From contig JAAYBR010000105.1 of the NCBI GenBank assembly GCA_012730045.1, positions 1-35,835 on the forward strand: 35,835 nt of DNA, written 5' to 3'. The notes under the pieces are model-generated. The model made no database searches. It was not told the DNA's origin and saw nothing but the letters and a program-made list of their open reading frames with translations. The position numbers were made by a program, and so were the translations under genes. Source of the DNA: Candidatus Hydrogenedentota bacterium (GTDB lineage Bacteria > Hydrogenedentota > Hydrogenedentia > Hydrogenedentales > CAITNO01). Shown here in pieces: positions 14,945-23,506 of this stretch (position 1 is its first letter; each line of letters opens with the position of its first letter).

Positions 14945-16069
14945 ATGGGACGGTTTGCACTGGCGGTTCTTCTGGTGTCGGGCTGCTGCGCCGCCTTCGG
15001 CGCGGGGGCACCCCTCTCCGGGGTCTATCTGCACCCCGTGGAGTACGCGGACGCGCCGGGGTCCGCGGAGGAGCGGGCGGCCCTGGTGGACGCCGCGCTG
15101 GACAAGGTGGCCGCCTGCGGGTTCACCACCCTCATCCCCTACGCCAACACCTCGGCGGGGCGGGACTTTTGGCCTTCCGGGGCGCCGGAAACCTCGGCGG
15201 GGGGGGACTGGGACGCGCTGGGGGTGCTGGCGGAGAAGGCGCGGGCGCGGGGGCTCCGGGTCATGCCCGGCTTCTGCCTGCTGATATCGGGGCATGAGGA
15301 GCCGCGCGGGATTCTTACGGCGCACCCCGAGTGGGCGCTGCGCGCCGCCGACGGCAAACCGCAGGGATACATTTCCCCCGCCAACCCCGCGGCGCGCGCG
15401 TGGGTGGTGGCCCACCTGCGGAGCATGGTGGAGCACATCCGGCCGGACGGGGTCATGCTGGACTACCTGCGCTATCCGAGCCAGGGGAACATCCGCCTGG
15501 ACCCGGAGGGGGAAAAAATGTTTGACAGCCAGGCGCCGGAGGGGGAGACGCCCGCAGCGCGCAAGGCCCGGTTCCAGCAGTTCAAGGAGGACGCGATCAC
15601 GGCCCTCATGACCGAGCTGAACGCCATGCTCCGCGAGACCGTCCCCGGCATCCGCACCGGCCTCTACACCTGGGGCGCCAGCGTGGCGTCCGGAAGCCCC
15701 GTCGGCCAGTGCTGGCCGCGCTGGGTGCGTGCGGGCATGCTGGACGTGCTGAACGTCTCGGGCTACTGCTACACGGAAAACTACGGCGAGAAGTACATGG
15801 AGGTCTTTGAGACGCGCCTGCGCGACGCGGCGGCGCTGGCCCGCGAGGCGGGCGGCAAGGTCGAGCTGACCTTCGCCCTCGGCGTGGTCACCAGCCACGG
15901 CGGGGTGAAGAAGCCGGAGGAGATCGGGGAGTACCTTGCCGTCGCACGGAAGGCGGGGTATGACGGCGTGGCGGCCTTTGCCTGGCGGACCATGGAGAAG
16001 TACACCGACGACGCCGCGCGCGCTGGGTGGTTCAAGCTGTCCCCCGCGCCCGGGGACACGGGCAAATGA
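14945..16069 (+). CDS. Exported GHL10-like (DUF187-type) glycosyl hydrolase-like lipoprotein
   Basis: 374-residue protein. The N-terminus (ALAVLLVSGCC) carries a lipobox-like VSGC at Cys14, so it is probably a lipoprotein or otherwise secreted. The rest resembles the GHL10 TIM-barrel family: LSGVYLHPVEYA at the start of the barrel, ACGFTTLIPYANTSAGRDFWPS, GLRVMPGFCLL, HPEWALRAADGK, then ISPANPAARAWVVAHLRSMV and DGVMLDYLRYP. The last is the conserved strand with the presumed catalytic Asp. A C-terminal FAWRTMEKYTDD segment closes the barrel. Members of this family are thought to act on envelope or capsule glycans, but the activity here is unknown. AGGAG lies five bases before the ATG. Its stop overlaps the next start (ATGA). 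Confidence 0.8.
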   Translation: MGRFALAVLLVSGCCAAFGAGAPLSGVYLHPVEYADAPGSAEERAALVDAALDKVAACGFTTLIPYANTSAGRDFWPSGAPETSAGGDWDALGVLAEKARARGLRVMPGFCLLISGHEEPRGILTAHPEWALRAADGKPQGYISPANPAARAWVVAHLRSMVEHIRPDGVMLDYLRYPSQGNIRLDPEGEKMFDSQAPEGETPAARKARFQQFKEDAITALMTELNAMLRETVPGIRTGLYTWGASVASGSPVGQCWPRWVRAGMLDVLNVSGYCYTENYGEKYMEVFETRLRDAAALAREAGGKVELTFALGVVTSHGGVKKPEEIGEYLAVARKAGYDGVAAFAWRTMEKYTDDAARAGWFKLSPAPGDTGK

Positions 16070-18063
16070 CCCGGATTTCCCTTCTCTTCCTGGGGGCCGC
16101 GTCTGCGGCGGTCCTGGCCTGCGCGGGCTGCGCCCGTGATGACCCCGGGTACGAGTATCTGGATAACGGCGTCATCCGCGTGGGAATCTCCAAGACTTGG
16201 GGCGGGGCCGTCGGTTATCTGGCCGAGAGCGGGCGTCCCGAAAGGAACTACATCAACCGTCACGACAGCGGCCGGCTGGTGCAGTACTCCTATTACGGGC
16301 TGCCCCGGTCCAACGACGGCGTGTATCCCGACTGGCCGTGGAACCCCGTGGCGGGGGGCGACGGGCACGGCAACCCCTCGCGTATCCTGAGCGTCAGCAA
16401 CGACGGCACGACCATTGTGGTGCGGACCAATCCCCTGGATTGGTCCGGTGACGGACGGCGGACAGGGACGGTCTTCGAGACCCGCTACACCCTGGAGGGG
16501 CGCTCGGTCCGGATACAGAACACGCTGTACAACGACGCCCAGGACCACCACTCCGGGGGACCGGGCTTTGACCAGGAAATCCCGGCGCTCTATGTGACCA
16601 CGGACCTCGAAACGCTCACCTACTACGGCGGCGACGCGCCGTTCACCGGCGGGGACCTTTCGCGGGCCGAGCCGGGGCCGCCCCCCGCGGGCATGCGGCT
16701 CCAGGCCACGGAATGCTGGGTGGCCTACGTCAACGCGGCCGGGTTCGGCGTGGGGGTGTGCGTGCCCGGCGTCACCCTGATCGGAAACGCCTTCCGGTCC
16801 GGGGAGCAGGGCGTGGCGGAGGATGACGCCGCCGACACCAACTACTTCGCCTTCTGCGGCAGGTTCAACATCACGCCGCACCTGGTCCGCACGGACACCG
16901 CCTATCTGGTGCTGGGAACGCTGGACGACATCCGCGGCCTGGCGGCGGAAAGGCGCGGGGAGACGGCCCCCGTCCTTGGGAGGGTGGTTGCTAAAGACGA
17001 TGCGCCCCCCTGGAAGAATCCCCTCTGGCGGGACGGGCCGGTCCAGGGGGAGAGCGTGGTGTTTGTTGAAAGAGAGGCCGGGCTTCCCCCCGCCGCCGAC
17101 CTCCTGTTCAGGCCGGAGTCCCCGGTCGAGCTCTGGAGTCCCACGACCGGGGAGGTGTTTGAGGAGGGGCGTGACTTCACGGTGGACTCCCGCAGGCGCC
17201 GGCTGGTGTGGGTGGAGGGGTCCCGCGTGCCCCACACCCCTTTGGGAACGGTGTTTCCCCCGCGCGGGCAGGGGGCGCTGCCCCACCGCAACGGCCGGAA
17301 CGACCTCTACTGCGCCGCCTGGCGCCCTTTTCATGACATGCAGTTGGCCGTCTCCTATGCGCACACCGGCGACTGCTGGGAAGACCTCACGGAGTATGTT
17401 CCCACCGTGGCGGATGAAACGCTGCCCCGGACTCTGGGACGGCTGCGCGCCGGGGCGGCCGTGCATGTTGTGGTGCTCGGCGACAGCATCTCGGTGGGCG
17501 CCGACGCGTCGGGGTGGTGGGGCGACCTCCCGCCTTTTCAGCCGCCGTACACCGAACTGGTCGCCGACGCCCTGCGGACGGCCTACGGGGCCGACGTCCG
17601 GCTCACCAACCTGTCCGTCGGAGGCACCACCGCCGCCTGGGGCGTGGAGCAGTCCGCGGGCGTGGCGGCGCTGGCCCCCGACCTGGTGATGGTGGCCTTC
17701 GGCATGAACGACCAGGCGGCCGGGGTGCCCGCCGGGGAGTACGGGGAGTATCTGCGCCGCATCCTGGACAGTGTCTCCGCCGCAAGCCCCGAAACGGAGT
17801 TCATCGTGGTCGCGTCCATGCCCTCCAGTCCGGAATGGGAAAACACCTCCCTGCGTCGCTTTGAGGCCTACGCCCGGGAAGTGCGGGCGCTCCAGGGGGC
17901 GGGCCGCGCGGCGGCCGACCTGACCACCATCTGGACGGCGCTGCTCACCCGGAAACCCTTTTTCGCCCTCACCGGAAACGGGGTGAACCACCCGAACGAC
18001 TTCGGCCACCGCATCCAGGCGCAGGCGGTTCTTGAACTGCTCGGAGCGTTTGGCACCCCGTAG
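16066..18063 (+). CDS. Two-domain lipoprotein: beta-sandwich domain plus C-terminal SGNH hydrolase
   Basis: 665 residues. The hydrophobic N-terminus ends in LACAGC, a likely lipoprotein processing site. Residues about 25-450 form a beta-rich region I cannot assign to a named family (YEYLDNGVIRVGISKTWGGAVGYL at its start); it may bind or cleave a glycan. Residues about 465-665 are an SGNH/GDSL hydrolase: VVLGDSISVGAD with the nucleophile Ser, SVGGTTAAWG, MVAFGMNDQ with the block III Asn, and NHPNDFGH with the catalytic Asp-His. That domain may be a sugar-ester deacetylase. The start overlaps the stop of the GHL10-like gene and the GH31 gene follows 40 bases later, so the three look like one exported glycan-degradation operon. 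Confidence 0.78.
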   Translation: MTRISLLFLGAASAAVLACAGCARDDPGYEYLDNGVIRVGISKTWGGAVGYLAESGRPERNYINRHDSGRLVQYSYYGLPRSNDGVYPDWPWNPVAGGDGHGNPSRILSVSNDGTTIVVRTNPLDWSGDGRRTGTVFETRYTLEGRSVRIQNTLYNDAQDHHSGGPGFDQEIPALYVTTDLETLTYYGGDAPFTGGDLSRAEPGPPPAGMRLQATECWVAYVNAAGFGVGVCVPGVTLIGNAFRSGEQGVAEDDAADTNYFAFCGRFNITPHLVRTDTAYLVLGTLDDIRGLAAERRGETAPVLGRVVAKDDAPPWKNPLWRDGPVQGESVVFVEREAGLPPAADLLFRPESPVELWSPTTGEVFEEGRDFTVDSRRRRLVWVEGSRVPHTPLGTVFPPRGQGALPHRNGRNDLYCAAWRPFHDMQLAVSYAHTGDCWEDLTEYVPTVADETLPRTLGRLRAGAAVHVVVLGDSISVGADASGWWGDLPPFQPPYTELVADALRTAYGADVRLTNLSVGGTTAAWGVEQSAGVAALAPDLVMVAFGMNDQAAGVPAGEYGEYLRRILDSVSAASPETEFIVVASMPSSPEWENTSLRRFEAYAREVRALQGAGRAAADLTTIWTALLTRKPFFALTGNGVNHPNDFGHRIQAQAVLELLGAFGTP

Positions 18064-18103
18064 CGTCCATGGTTTAGGCGGTCTGTGAAAAGGAGGTGTG
18101 TCC

Positions 18104-20257
18104 ATGATTCTGTGCGGAGTCCTTCTCGGCGCCGTGGCCCTGCTGACCACCGGCCAGACACCGGCCGGCGAAGCGCCCCCATCCGTTGAATCCGCCGCGC
18201 CGGGGGTGTGGAAAGTCTCCTGGGGAACCCCGGAGACGCACACCCCCGTGAGCGTCCTCGCACCTGTCCCGAGAACGGCGGCCCTCGGGGCGCTGCCGGA
18301 GGCCGCGGAACCGCCGCTGCCGCCGGAGGCGTTCCGGTTCCGCACCAACGCGCGGGGACTTGTCATCGAGATTCCGATGACCCCCTCAGAGCAGATTTTC
18401 GGCCTCGGCCTGCACCCCACCCTTTTCAACTGCACCGACACGCGCAAGGAGATGGTCGTCAACGACCACCAGGAGGACGGGGACGGATCGTCCCACGCGC
18501 CCGCGCCGTTCTATGTGTCCACGCGGGGCTACGGGGTTTTTGTGGACACGGCGCGGTATGCACGGTTCTACTGCGGCAACCTGGCCCCCGTGGCGGAGAA
18601 CGCCGCCGCGCCGGACGGCGGACCGGTGGACACCACGGAGGACCTCTACCGCCACCGCGCCCTGTCGGCCAAGACCATGACCGTCGAGGTGCCCGTGGCG
18701 AAGGGCGTGGACGTGTATCTCTTCGCCGGACCGGACATGAAGACGGCGGTTCAGCGCTACAACCTGTTCTCCGGCGGCGGATGCCTGCCGCCACTGTGGG
18801 GGCTCGGCGTCTACTACCGCGGCCACACCAAGTTCAGCGCCGCCGAGGTGCTCTCCACGGCGAAGCTGATCCGCGACAGCGGCATGCCCTGCGACGTGTT
18901 CGGCCTGGAGCCCGGATGGCACACCCACGCCTACTCCTGCACCTACGTGTGGAGCCCCGAGCGCTGGCCCGACCCGGACGGGTTCATCCGCGAGATGCGC
19001 GGCATGGGCTACGAGCTGAACCTGTGGGAGCACGCCTTTGTGCATCCCGACTCGCCCCTGCGCGCGCCGCTGCTGCCGCTGTCCGGCGACTACGAGGTGT
19101 GGCAGGGGCTGGTGCCGGACTTCTCCCTGCCCGAGGCGCGCGCCCTGTTCGCCGACTACCACGAGCGCGAGCTGGTGCGGAAGGGGATCACGGGGTTCAA
19201 GCTGGACGAGTGCGACAACCAGCCGAACAAGAAGGACCCCTGGTCGTTCCCCGAGCTGTCGAAGTTCCCCTCCGGCATGGACGGCGAGCAGATGCACGGC
19301 CTGTTCGGCAGCCTCTACCAGAAGACCCTGGGGGAGGTCTTCGACCGGAACCAGATCCGCACCTACGGCAAGGTGCGGTCGTCCCACGCCCTGGCCGCGC
19401 CGCTGCCCTTCGTGCTGTACAGCGACTATTACGACCACGCGGGATTCGTGCGCGCGCTGGCGAACAGCGGATTCTGCGGCCACCTGTGGCAGCCCGAGGT
19501 GCGCAACTGCGCCAGCGTGGCCGATCTCCTCCGCCGCACCCAGACCGCCGTTTTCTCCCCGCAGACGGTGATTGACTCGTGGTTCCTCAAGCTGCCGCCG
19601 TGGCTCCAGATAGACACGGACAAGAACAACGCCGGGGAGCTGATGCCGGACCACGAGGCGGTCACCGCCCGCGTGCGCGCGCTCCTGGAGATGCGCATGC
19701 GCCTCGTGCCGTACCTCTACGGCGCGTTCCTCGACTACCACCGCACCGGCACGCCGCCCTTCCGCGCCGTGGTCATGGATTATCCCGAAGACAAAAACAC
19801 CCACCAGCTCGACACCGCCTACATGATGGGCCCCTCCCTGCTGGTCGCCCCGCTCTTCGGCGACGCCACCACGCGGAAGCTCTGGCTTCCCAGGGGCGAC
19901 TGGTTCGACTTCTGGACCGGCGCGCGGTTCGAGGGGGGAAAGGAGCATGACATCATGGCGGACACGGACACCATCCCGGTGTTCGTCAAGGCCGGATCGC
20001 TGATCCCGCTGGCGGACCCCGTTTCGCACATCACCCGGGAGACGGTGTTTCAGCTGGAGGTGCGGGCCTACGGCGCGCCGCCCGCCGCCTTTGAACTGCC
20101 CGAGGATGACGGGGTTTCCACGCTGCCCGCCGATGGAACCATCAGCACGGTCCGTCTGGACTGGCCCAGGAAGGGGAAGCCCCGCATGATCCGGACAGGG
20201 GACGCCCCCGCCCGCCGCTACGAGGTCAGGGAGTGGCTGCGTTTCGACAAGCAGTAA
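18104..20257 (+). CDS. Exported GH31 glycoside hydrolase
   Basis: 717-residue family 31 enzyme (retaining alpha-glycosidase clan). A signal peptide covers about residues 1-20. The N-terminal beta-sandwich includes SEQIFGLGLHPTLFN. The (beta/alpha)8 barrel begins near LPPLWGLGVYYRGHTKFSAAEV. Its nucleophile strand reads ITGFKLDECDN with Asp368. A further conserved block, FVLYSDYYDHAGFVRALANSGF with LWQPEVR after it, is where the acid/base is expected. MRMRLVPYLYGAF, MGPSLLVAPLF and LPRGDWFDFWTG are classic GH31 C-terminal blocks. KLDECD instead of KxDFGE marks a subgroup distinct from classical alpha-glucosidases, so the substrate is uncertain. ATG 18104 has a perfect AGGAGG seven bases upstream. 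Confidence 0.92.
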   Translation: MILCGVLLGAVALLTTGQTPAGEAPPSVESAAPGVWKVSWGTPETHTPVSVLAPVPRTAALGALPEAAEPPLPPEAFRFRTNARGLVIEIPMTPSEQIFGLGLHPTLFNCTDTRKEMVVNDHQEDGDGSSHAPAPFYVSTRGYGVFVDTARYARFYCGNLAPVAENAAAPDGGPVDTTEDLYRHRALSAKTMTVEVPVAKGVDVYLFAGPDMKTAVQRYNLFSGGGCLPPLWGLGVYYRGHTKFSAAEVLSTAKLIRDSGMPCDVFGLEPGWHTHAYSCTYVWSPERWPDPDGFIREMRGMGYELNLWEHAFVHPDSPLRAPLLPLSGDYEVWQGLVPDFSLPEARALFADYHERELVRKGITGFKLDECDNQPNKKDPWSFPELSKFPSGMDGEQMHGLFGSLYQKTLGEVFDRNQIRTYGKVRSSHALAAPLPFVLYSDYYDHAGFVRALANSGFCGHLWQPEVRNCASVADLLRRTQTAVFSPQTVIDSWFLKLPPWLQIDTDKNNAGELMPDHEAVTARVRALLEMRMRLVPYLYGAFLDYHRTGTPPFRAVVMDYPEDKNTHQLDTAYMMGPSLLVAPLFGDATTRKLWLPRGDWFDFWTGARFEGGKEHDIMADTDTIPVFVKAGSLIPLADPVSHITRETVFQLEVRAYGAPPAAFELPEDDGVSTLPADGTISTVRLDWPRKGKPRMIRTGDAPARRYEVREWLRFDKQ

Positions 20258-20281
20258 TAGCGCGCCGGAACCCCGCGCCTA

Positions 20282-20290
20282 TGGTATCCT
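20282..20290 (+). promoter_or_regulatory. Candidate extended -10 promoter of the HAD hydrolase gene
   Basis: TGGTATCCT fits TGnTAnnnT. It lies 25 bases after the GH31 stop and would give a leader of about 75 bases before the ATG at 20372. Confidence 0.35.
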
Positions 20291-20371
20291 TTTCACCGTC
20301 CCCCCGCCCGGGGGGGCGAAGCCCCGGCAAACACACACCGCGCGCCCGGCGCGCGAACAAAGGATTTCATC

Positions 20372-21130
20372 ATGTCCAACCGCCCGATCGGCGCCGTCAC
20401 GTTTGACCTCTGGGACTGCCTGTTTCACGACGACTCGGACGAGCCGAAGCGCGCGGCGGCGGGCCTGCCGCCGAAACCGGTGGCCCGGCGCGACCTGCTC
20501 CACCGGCTGCTCTCCAAGCACGCCCACACGGACCGGGTGCTGTCGGACCTGGCCTTCGACGTCTCCGACGCCGCCTTCCGCAAGGTGTGGCACGACCAGC
20601 ATGTGACGTGGTCCGTCGCCGAGCGGATGCGGGTGCTGCTGGACGGGTTCGGGCGCGCGCTGCCGGACGAAGATTTCGCGGAGCTGGTGGACGCGCTGGA
20701 GCGGATGGAGCTGGAATACAGCCCCAATCCCGCCCCCGGCGCGGCGGAAGCCCTGCGCGCGCTCCACGGGAAATACAAACTGGCCATCGTCTCCGACGCC
20801 ATCTTCACGCCGGGCAAGAACCTCCGCACGCTGCTCGACAGCGCCGGAATGCTCTCCTGCTTCGACTACTTCGTCTTCTCCGACGAAATCGGCCACTCCA
20901 AGCCGCACCCCTCGGTCTTTGAGGCGGTGTCGGGGCATTTCGGCGTGACGCTGGACTCGCTGGTCCACATTGGCGACCGGCCGCACAACGACCTCGGCGG
21001 CCCGCACGCCGTCGGCGCGCGCGGGGTGCTCCTGACCGTGGTGAAGGACCGCCCGCTGGAGGGGCACGTCCCCGACGCCGTCTGCGCGAACTACGCCGAC
21101 CTGCCCGCGATCCTGGCGGGGATGGAGTAG
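20372..21130 (+). CDS. HAD-superfamily hydrolase
   Basis: 252-residue cytoplasmic protein with the four HAD motifs: I, VTFDLWDCLF with nucleophile Asp12; II, IVSDAIF with Ser; III, GHSKPHPSVF with Lys; IV, HIGDRPHNDLGG with the Mg-binding acids. A helical cap lies between motifs I and II. Position +2 of motif I is Trp (DLW) rather than the acid-base Asp of phosphatases (DxD), which makes a plain phosphatase activity uncertain; haloacid dehalogenases also lack this Asp. Start: ATG with AAAGGA seven bases upstream. It stands alone between GH31 and a repeat. Substrate unknown. Confidence 0.85.
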   Translation: MSNRPIGAVTFDLWDCLFHDDSDEPKRAAAGLPPKPVARRDLLHRLLSKHAHTDRVLSDLAFDVSDAAFRKVWHDQHVTWSVAERMRVLLDGFGRALPDEDFAELVDALERMELEYSPNPAPGAAEALRALHGKYKLAIVSDAIFTPGKNLRTLLDSAGMLSCFDYFVFSDEIGHSKPHPSVFEAVSGHFGVTLDSLVHIGDRPHNDLGGPHAVGARGVLLTVVKDRPLEGHVPDAVCANYADLPAILAGME

Positions 21131-21189
21131 GGCTGGGCAGGCTGTCCGCTGATTGCCGGTTAGGCTTTGGCGGAGGATTGAAGCGCTGG

Positions 21190-21310
21190 CGGGAACGAGG
21201 TTGCTTCGCTTCGCTCGCAATGACGCGTTGAAAACCGGTTCACCGCAAGACCGCCGCTTCCCGCGTCATTGCGAGCCGGCCGCCCCGGCCGACGCGGCAA
21301 TCTCTTGTCG
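21190..21310. repeat. Dispersed inverted-repeat element between HAD and hemolysin III genes
   Basis: Contains a perfect 14-bp inverted repeat, CTCGCAATGACGCG (21214-21227) and CGCGTCATTGCGAG (21262-21275). The left flank GAACGAGGTTGCTTCGC recurs at the window start in reverse complement. The right end is less certain. It lies between two genes converging on each other and may act in transcript ending, though no T-run follows. Confidence 0.75.
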
Positions 21311-21354
21311 GAACGCCTCCGTTTCGCGGCGGATTGCAGCCCTTCGCCGGCCCG

Positions 21355-22005
21355 TCAGACGGACGGAAGCAGCACCACGTAGAACAGCACGCCGAAGAAG
21401 TGGAAGGTGGTCCCCGCCAGCACGAAGCCGTGCCAGATGGCGTGGTTGTAGGGGATGCGGTCGCAGATGTAGAAGAACACCCCGACCGTGTAGGCCAGCC
21501 CGCCCAGGGCCATGAGAATGAGCCCGCCCGTCGGCACGGCGGCGATGACCGGCTTGATGGCCACGAGGGCGGTCCACCCCATGAGCAGGTACATGGCCGT
21601 CGAGACCTTGTCCCATTTGCCGACGAAAAATGCCTTGAAGGCGCACCCGACCACGGCCATGCCCCATATGACCCCGAAGAGGCTCCATCCCCACGCGCCG
21701 CGCAGGGACACCAGCAGGAAGGGCGTGTAGGTGCCCGCGATGAGCAGGTAGATGGCCGAGTGATCCAGCTTGCGGAAGAATCTCTTGACACTTCCGGCGG
21801 GGATGGCATGGTAGAGCGTGGAGCACAGGTACAGGAGGATCATGGAGACGCCAAACACCACGGCGCTCCAAATTTTCCAGGCGTCCCCCGTCCACGCCGC
21901 CAGCAGCGTCAGCGCCGTGAGCCCGGCGGCGCTCAAGAGCGCACCGGTTCCGTGTGTGACAGCGTTGGCCACCTCTTCCCGGAAGGAATAATGCTTTTCA
22001 GACAT
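21355..22005 (-). CDS. Hemolysin III family (PAQR-like) membrane protein
   Basis: 216-residue protein with seven hydrophobic helices. Family motifs are visible: EVANAVTHGTGA at the first helix, STLYHAIP (the Ser and His of the metal site), LDHSAIYLLIAGTYTPF, and NHAIWHGFVLAGTTFHFFGV with the two C-terminal histidines. These are the zinc-site residues shared with PAQR receptors. The bacterial role is unclear despite the hemolysin name; membrane homeostasis is often proposed. The frame is open upstream to 22095, but MSEKHYSFREE is the usual N-terminus and the predicted promoter lies between. The ribosome site is weak. Confidence 0.9.
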   Translation of the reverse strand: MSEKHYSFREEVANAVTHGTGALLSAAGLTALTLLAAWTGDAWKIWSAVVFGVSMILLYLCSTLYHAIPAGSVKRFFRKLDHSAIYLLIAGTYTPFLLVSLRGAWGWSLFGVIWGMAVVGCAFKAFFVGKWDKVSTAMYLLMGWTALVAIKPVIAAVPTGGLILMALGGLAYTVGVFFYICDRIPYNHAIWHGFVLAGTTFHFFGVLFYVVLLPSV

Positions 22006-22040
22006 GCGCACCAGTCTTTCTAGTAGCGAAACACGGGGGA

Positions 22041-22049
22041 AGTATACCA
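22041..22049 (-). promoter_or_regulatory. Extended -10 promoter of the hemolysin III family gene
   Basis: On the minus strand the sequence reads TGGTATACT. Predicted transcription start is near 22034, about 30 bases before the ATG at 22005, so this favours the shorter protein start. Confidence 0.45.
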
Positions 22050-22091
22050 AATTCCAGCATCCTTCGGCCCGGGGTCTGCCGGGCGGAGGGT

Positions 22092-23477
22092 TCATTCCGC
22101 GCGCACCTGCCCCGCGCGGGCGGAGGCTACGGAGTGGACGGCGTGGCAGCGGGGGCAGCGGACGCGGGGGTGGGCGTATTCCGGGGGAATTTTCAGTTTT
22201 GCGCCGCAGGGGCAGGTGATGAAGAGGAAATGGTTCATCCGGCGGACGAGGTCGCCGGCGTCGCGGGCGCGGGCCACCCGGATTTCCGGGGTGTCGGGCG
22301 CCGCCGCCGGGCGCGGCTGCTGGAACACGGCCGCCGCGGCCGCAGGCAGGGGAATGCGGTCGGCCCCGGACGCGGGACGGGCGGCGGGGCGCGCCGCAGG
22401 GGCGGCCCCGGACGCGGCGAGCAGGGAGGCGGGCATTTTGGCCCCGCCGCTGTCCAGCCGTCCCCAGGCGTCCGCGTAGGTCTTGTAGGAGACGCCGCCT
22501 GCCATGCCCCGGAGAACGGCGATGCGCTTCTCGACCGGCGGGTGGGTGCTGGTGAGCGAGGAGAACGCGGCCCCCTCGGGCGTGAGGGGGTTGATGATGT
22601 ACATGGGGGCGGTCACCCGGTTCTTGGACTCCAGCGCGGCGTTCCCGGAGATTTCCTCAAGCGCCGAGGCGAGCCCCTCGGGGTAGCGCGTGAGCACGGC
22701 GGCCCCGGCGTCGGCGAGGTATTCCCTGCGCCGGGAGCAGGCGAAGTAGATGAGCTGGGCGAGCAGCGGCGCGACAATCATCAGCACGAGGGAAACGAGG
22801 AACAGGACGAGCAGGTACGCGCCGCCGCCCTGGGACTTGGAGGAGCGGTAGCGGCGGGTGCCCGACATGCGCAGGCTGTGGGCCGTCATGCGGTAGAAGA
22901 GGTCCGTCAGCATGATGATCGTGCCCGCCATGACGCCCATCATGGTCATGTAGAGCACGTCGCGGTGGACGATGTGGCTGATTTCGTGGGCGATGACGCC
23001 CTGGAGCTGGTCGCGGTTGAGCCGCGCCAGAAGCCCCGCCGTCACGGCCACGGAGGCGTGCTGCGGGTCGCGCCCGGCGGCGAAGGCGTTCAGCCCCATG
23101 TCCTCGATCAGGTAAATCTCCGGCGGTTTCGGCAGCATGGCCGCGATGGACATCTCCTCGACCACGTTGAAGAGCTGCGGGCTGTCGGCCTTGGAGAGCT
23201 TTTTCGCGCCGCTGGCGGCCATGAGCATCTGGGCGCCCGCGGTGTAGGCGGTGAGGGCCTGCACGCCCCAAACGCCCAGGGCGACGGCCATGCCGATGAG
23301 GCCGCCGGGGGTGAAGGTGAGGCGGAGCGCGCGCGTCCCGTCCAGTGCGACGACCTGGTCGTCCACGGCGGGGTACACGGCGAAGCCGATGGCGTAGCCC
23401 ACGGCCAGCATGAGCGCCAGCATCACGAGCAACAGGACCACCGACCTGCGCTTGTTCGCCCGGATCAGTTCAAACAT
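22092..23477 (-). CDS. M48-family (HtpX-like) membrane zinc metalloprotease with C-terminal zinc ribbon
   Basis: 461-residue protease. Helices lie near residues 12-35 and 58-80. The M48 core has LNAFAAGRDPQHASVAVTAGLL, the zinc motif HEISH (164-168) and, after two further hydrophobic helices, RRREYLADAGAA with the third zinc ligand. THPPVEKRI is a conserved M48 block. A Pro/Ala-rich linker then leads to a C-terminal zinc ribbon (CPCGAKLKI and CPRCH, about 425-450), which ordinary HtpX lacks. The likely role is turnover of membrane proteins. It lies 29 bases downstream of lemA and is probably cotranscribed, the known LemA-HtpX pairing. GGGAG precedes the ATG. Confidence 0.92.
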   Translation of the reverse strand: MFELIRANKRRSVVLLLVMLALMLAVGYAIGFAVYPAVDDQVVALDGTRALRLTFTPGGLIGMAVALGVWGVQALTAYTAGAQMLMAASGAKKLSKADSPQLFNVVEEMSIAAMLPKPPEIYLIEDMGLNAFAAGRDPQHASVAVTAGLLARLNRDQLQGVIAHEISHIVHRDVLYMTMMGVMAGTIIMLTDLFYRMTAHSLRMSGTRRYRSSKSQGGGAYLLVLFLVSLVLMIVAPLLAQLIYFACSRRREYLADAGAAVLTRYPEGLASALEEISGNAALESKNRVTAPMYIINPLTPEGAAFSSLTSTHPPVEKRIAVLRGMAGGVSYKTYADAWGRLDSGGAKMPASLLAASGAAPAARPAARPASGADRIPLPAAAAAVFQQPRPAAAPDTPEIRVARARDAGDLVRRMNHFLFITCPCGAKLKIPPEYAHPRVRCPRCHAVHSVASARAGQVRAE

Positions 23478-23506
23478 GGGCGGTCACTCCCGGCGCGCCG
23501 CGGGGT

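Noticed and set aside
15781-18462. 893-codon minus-strand open frame across the GHL10/SGNH/GH31 cluster
   Set aside because: It spans three well-supported genes on the other strand and its translation has no recognisable motif; high-GC antisense artefact.
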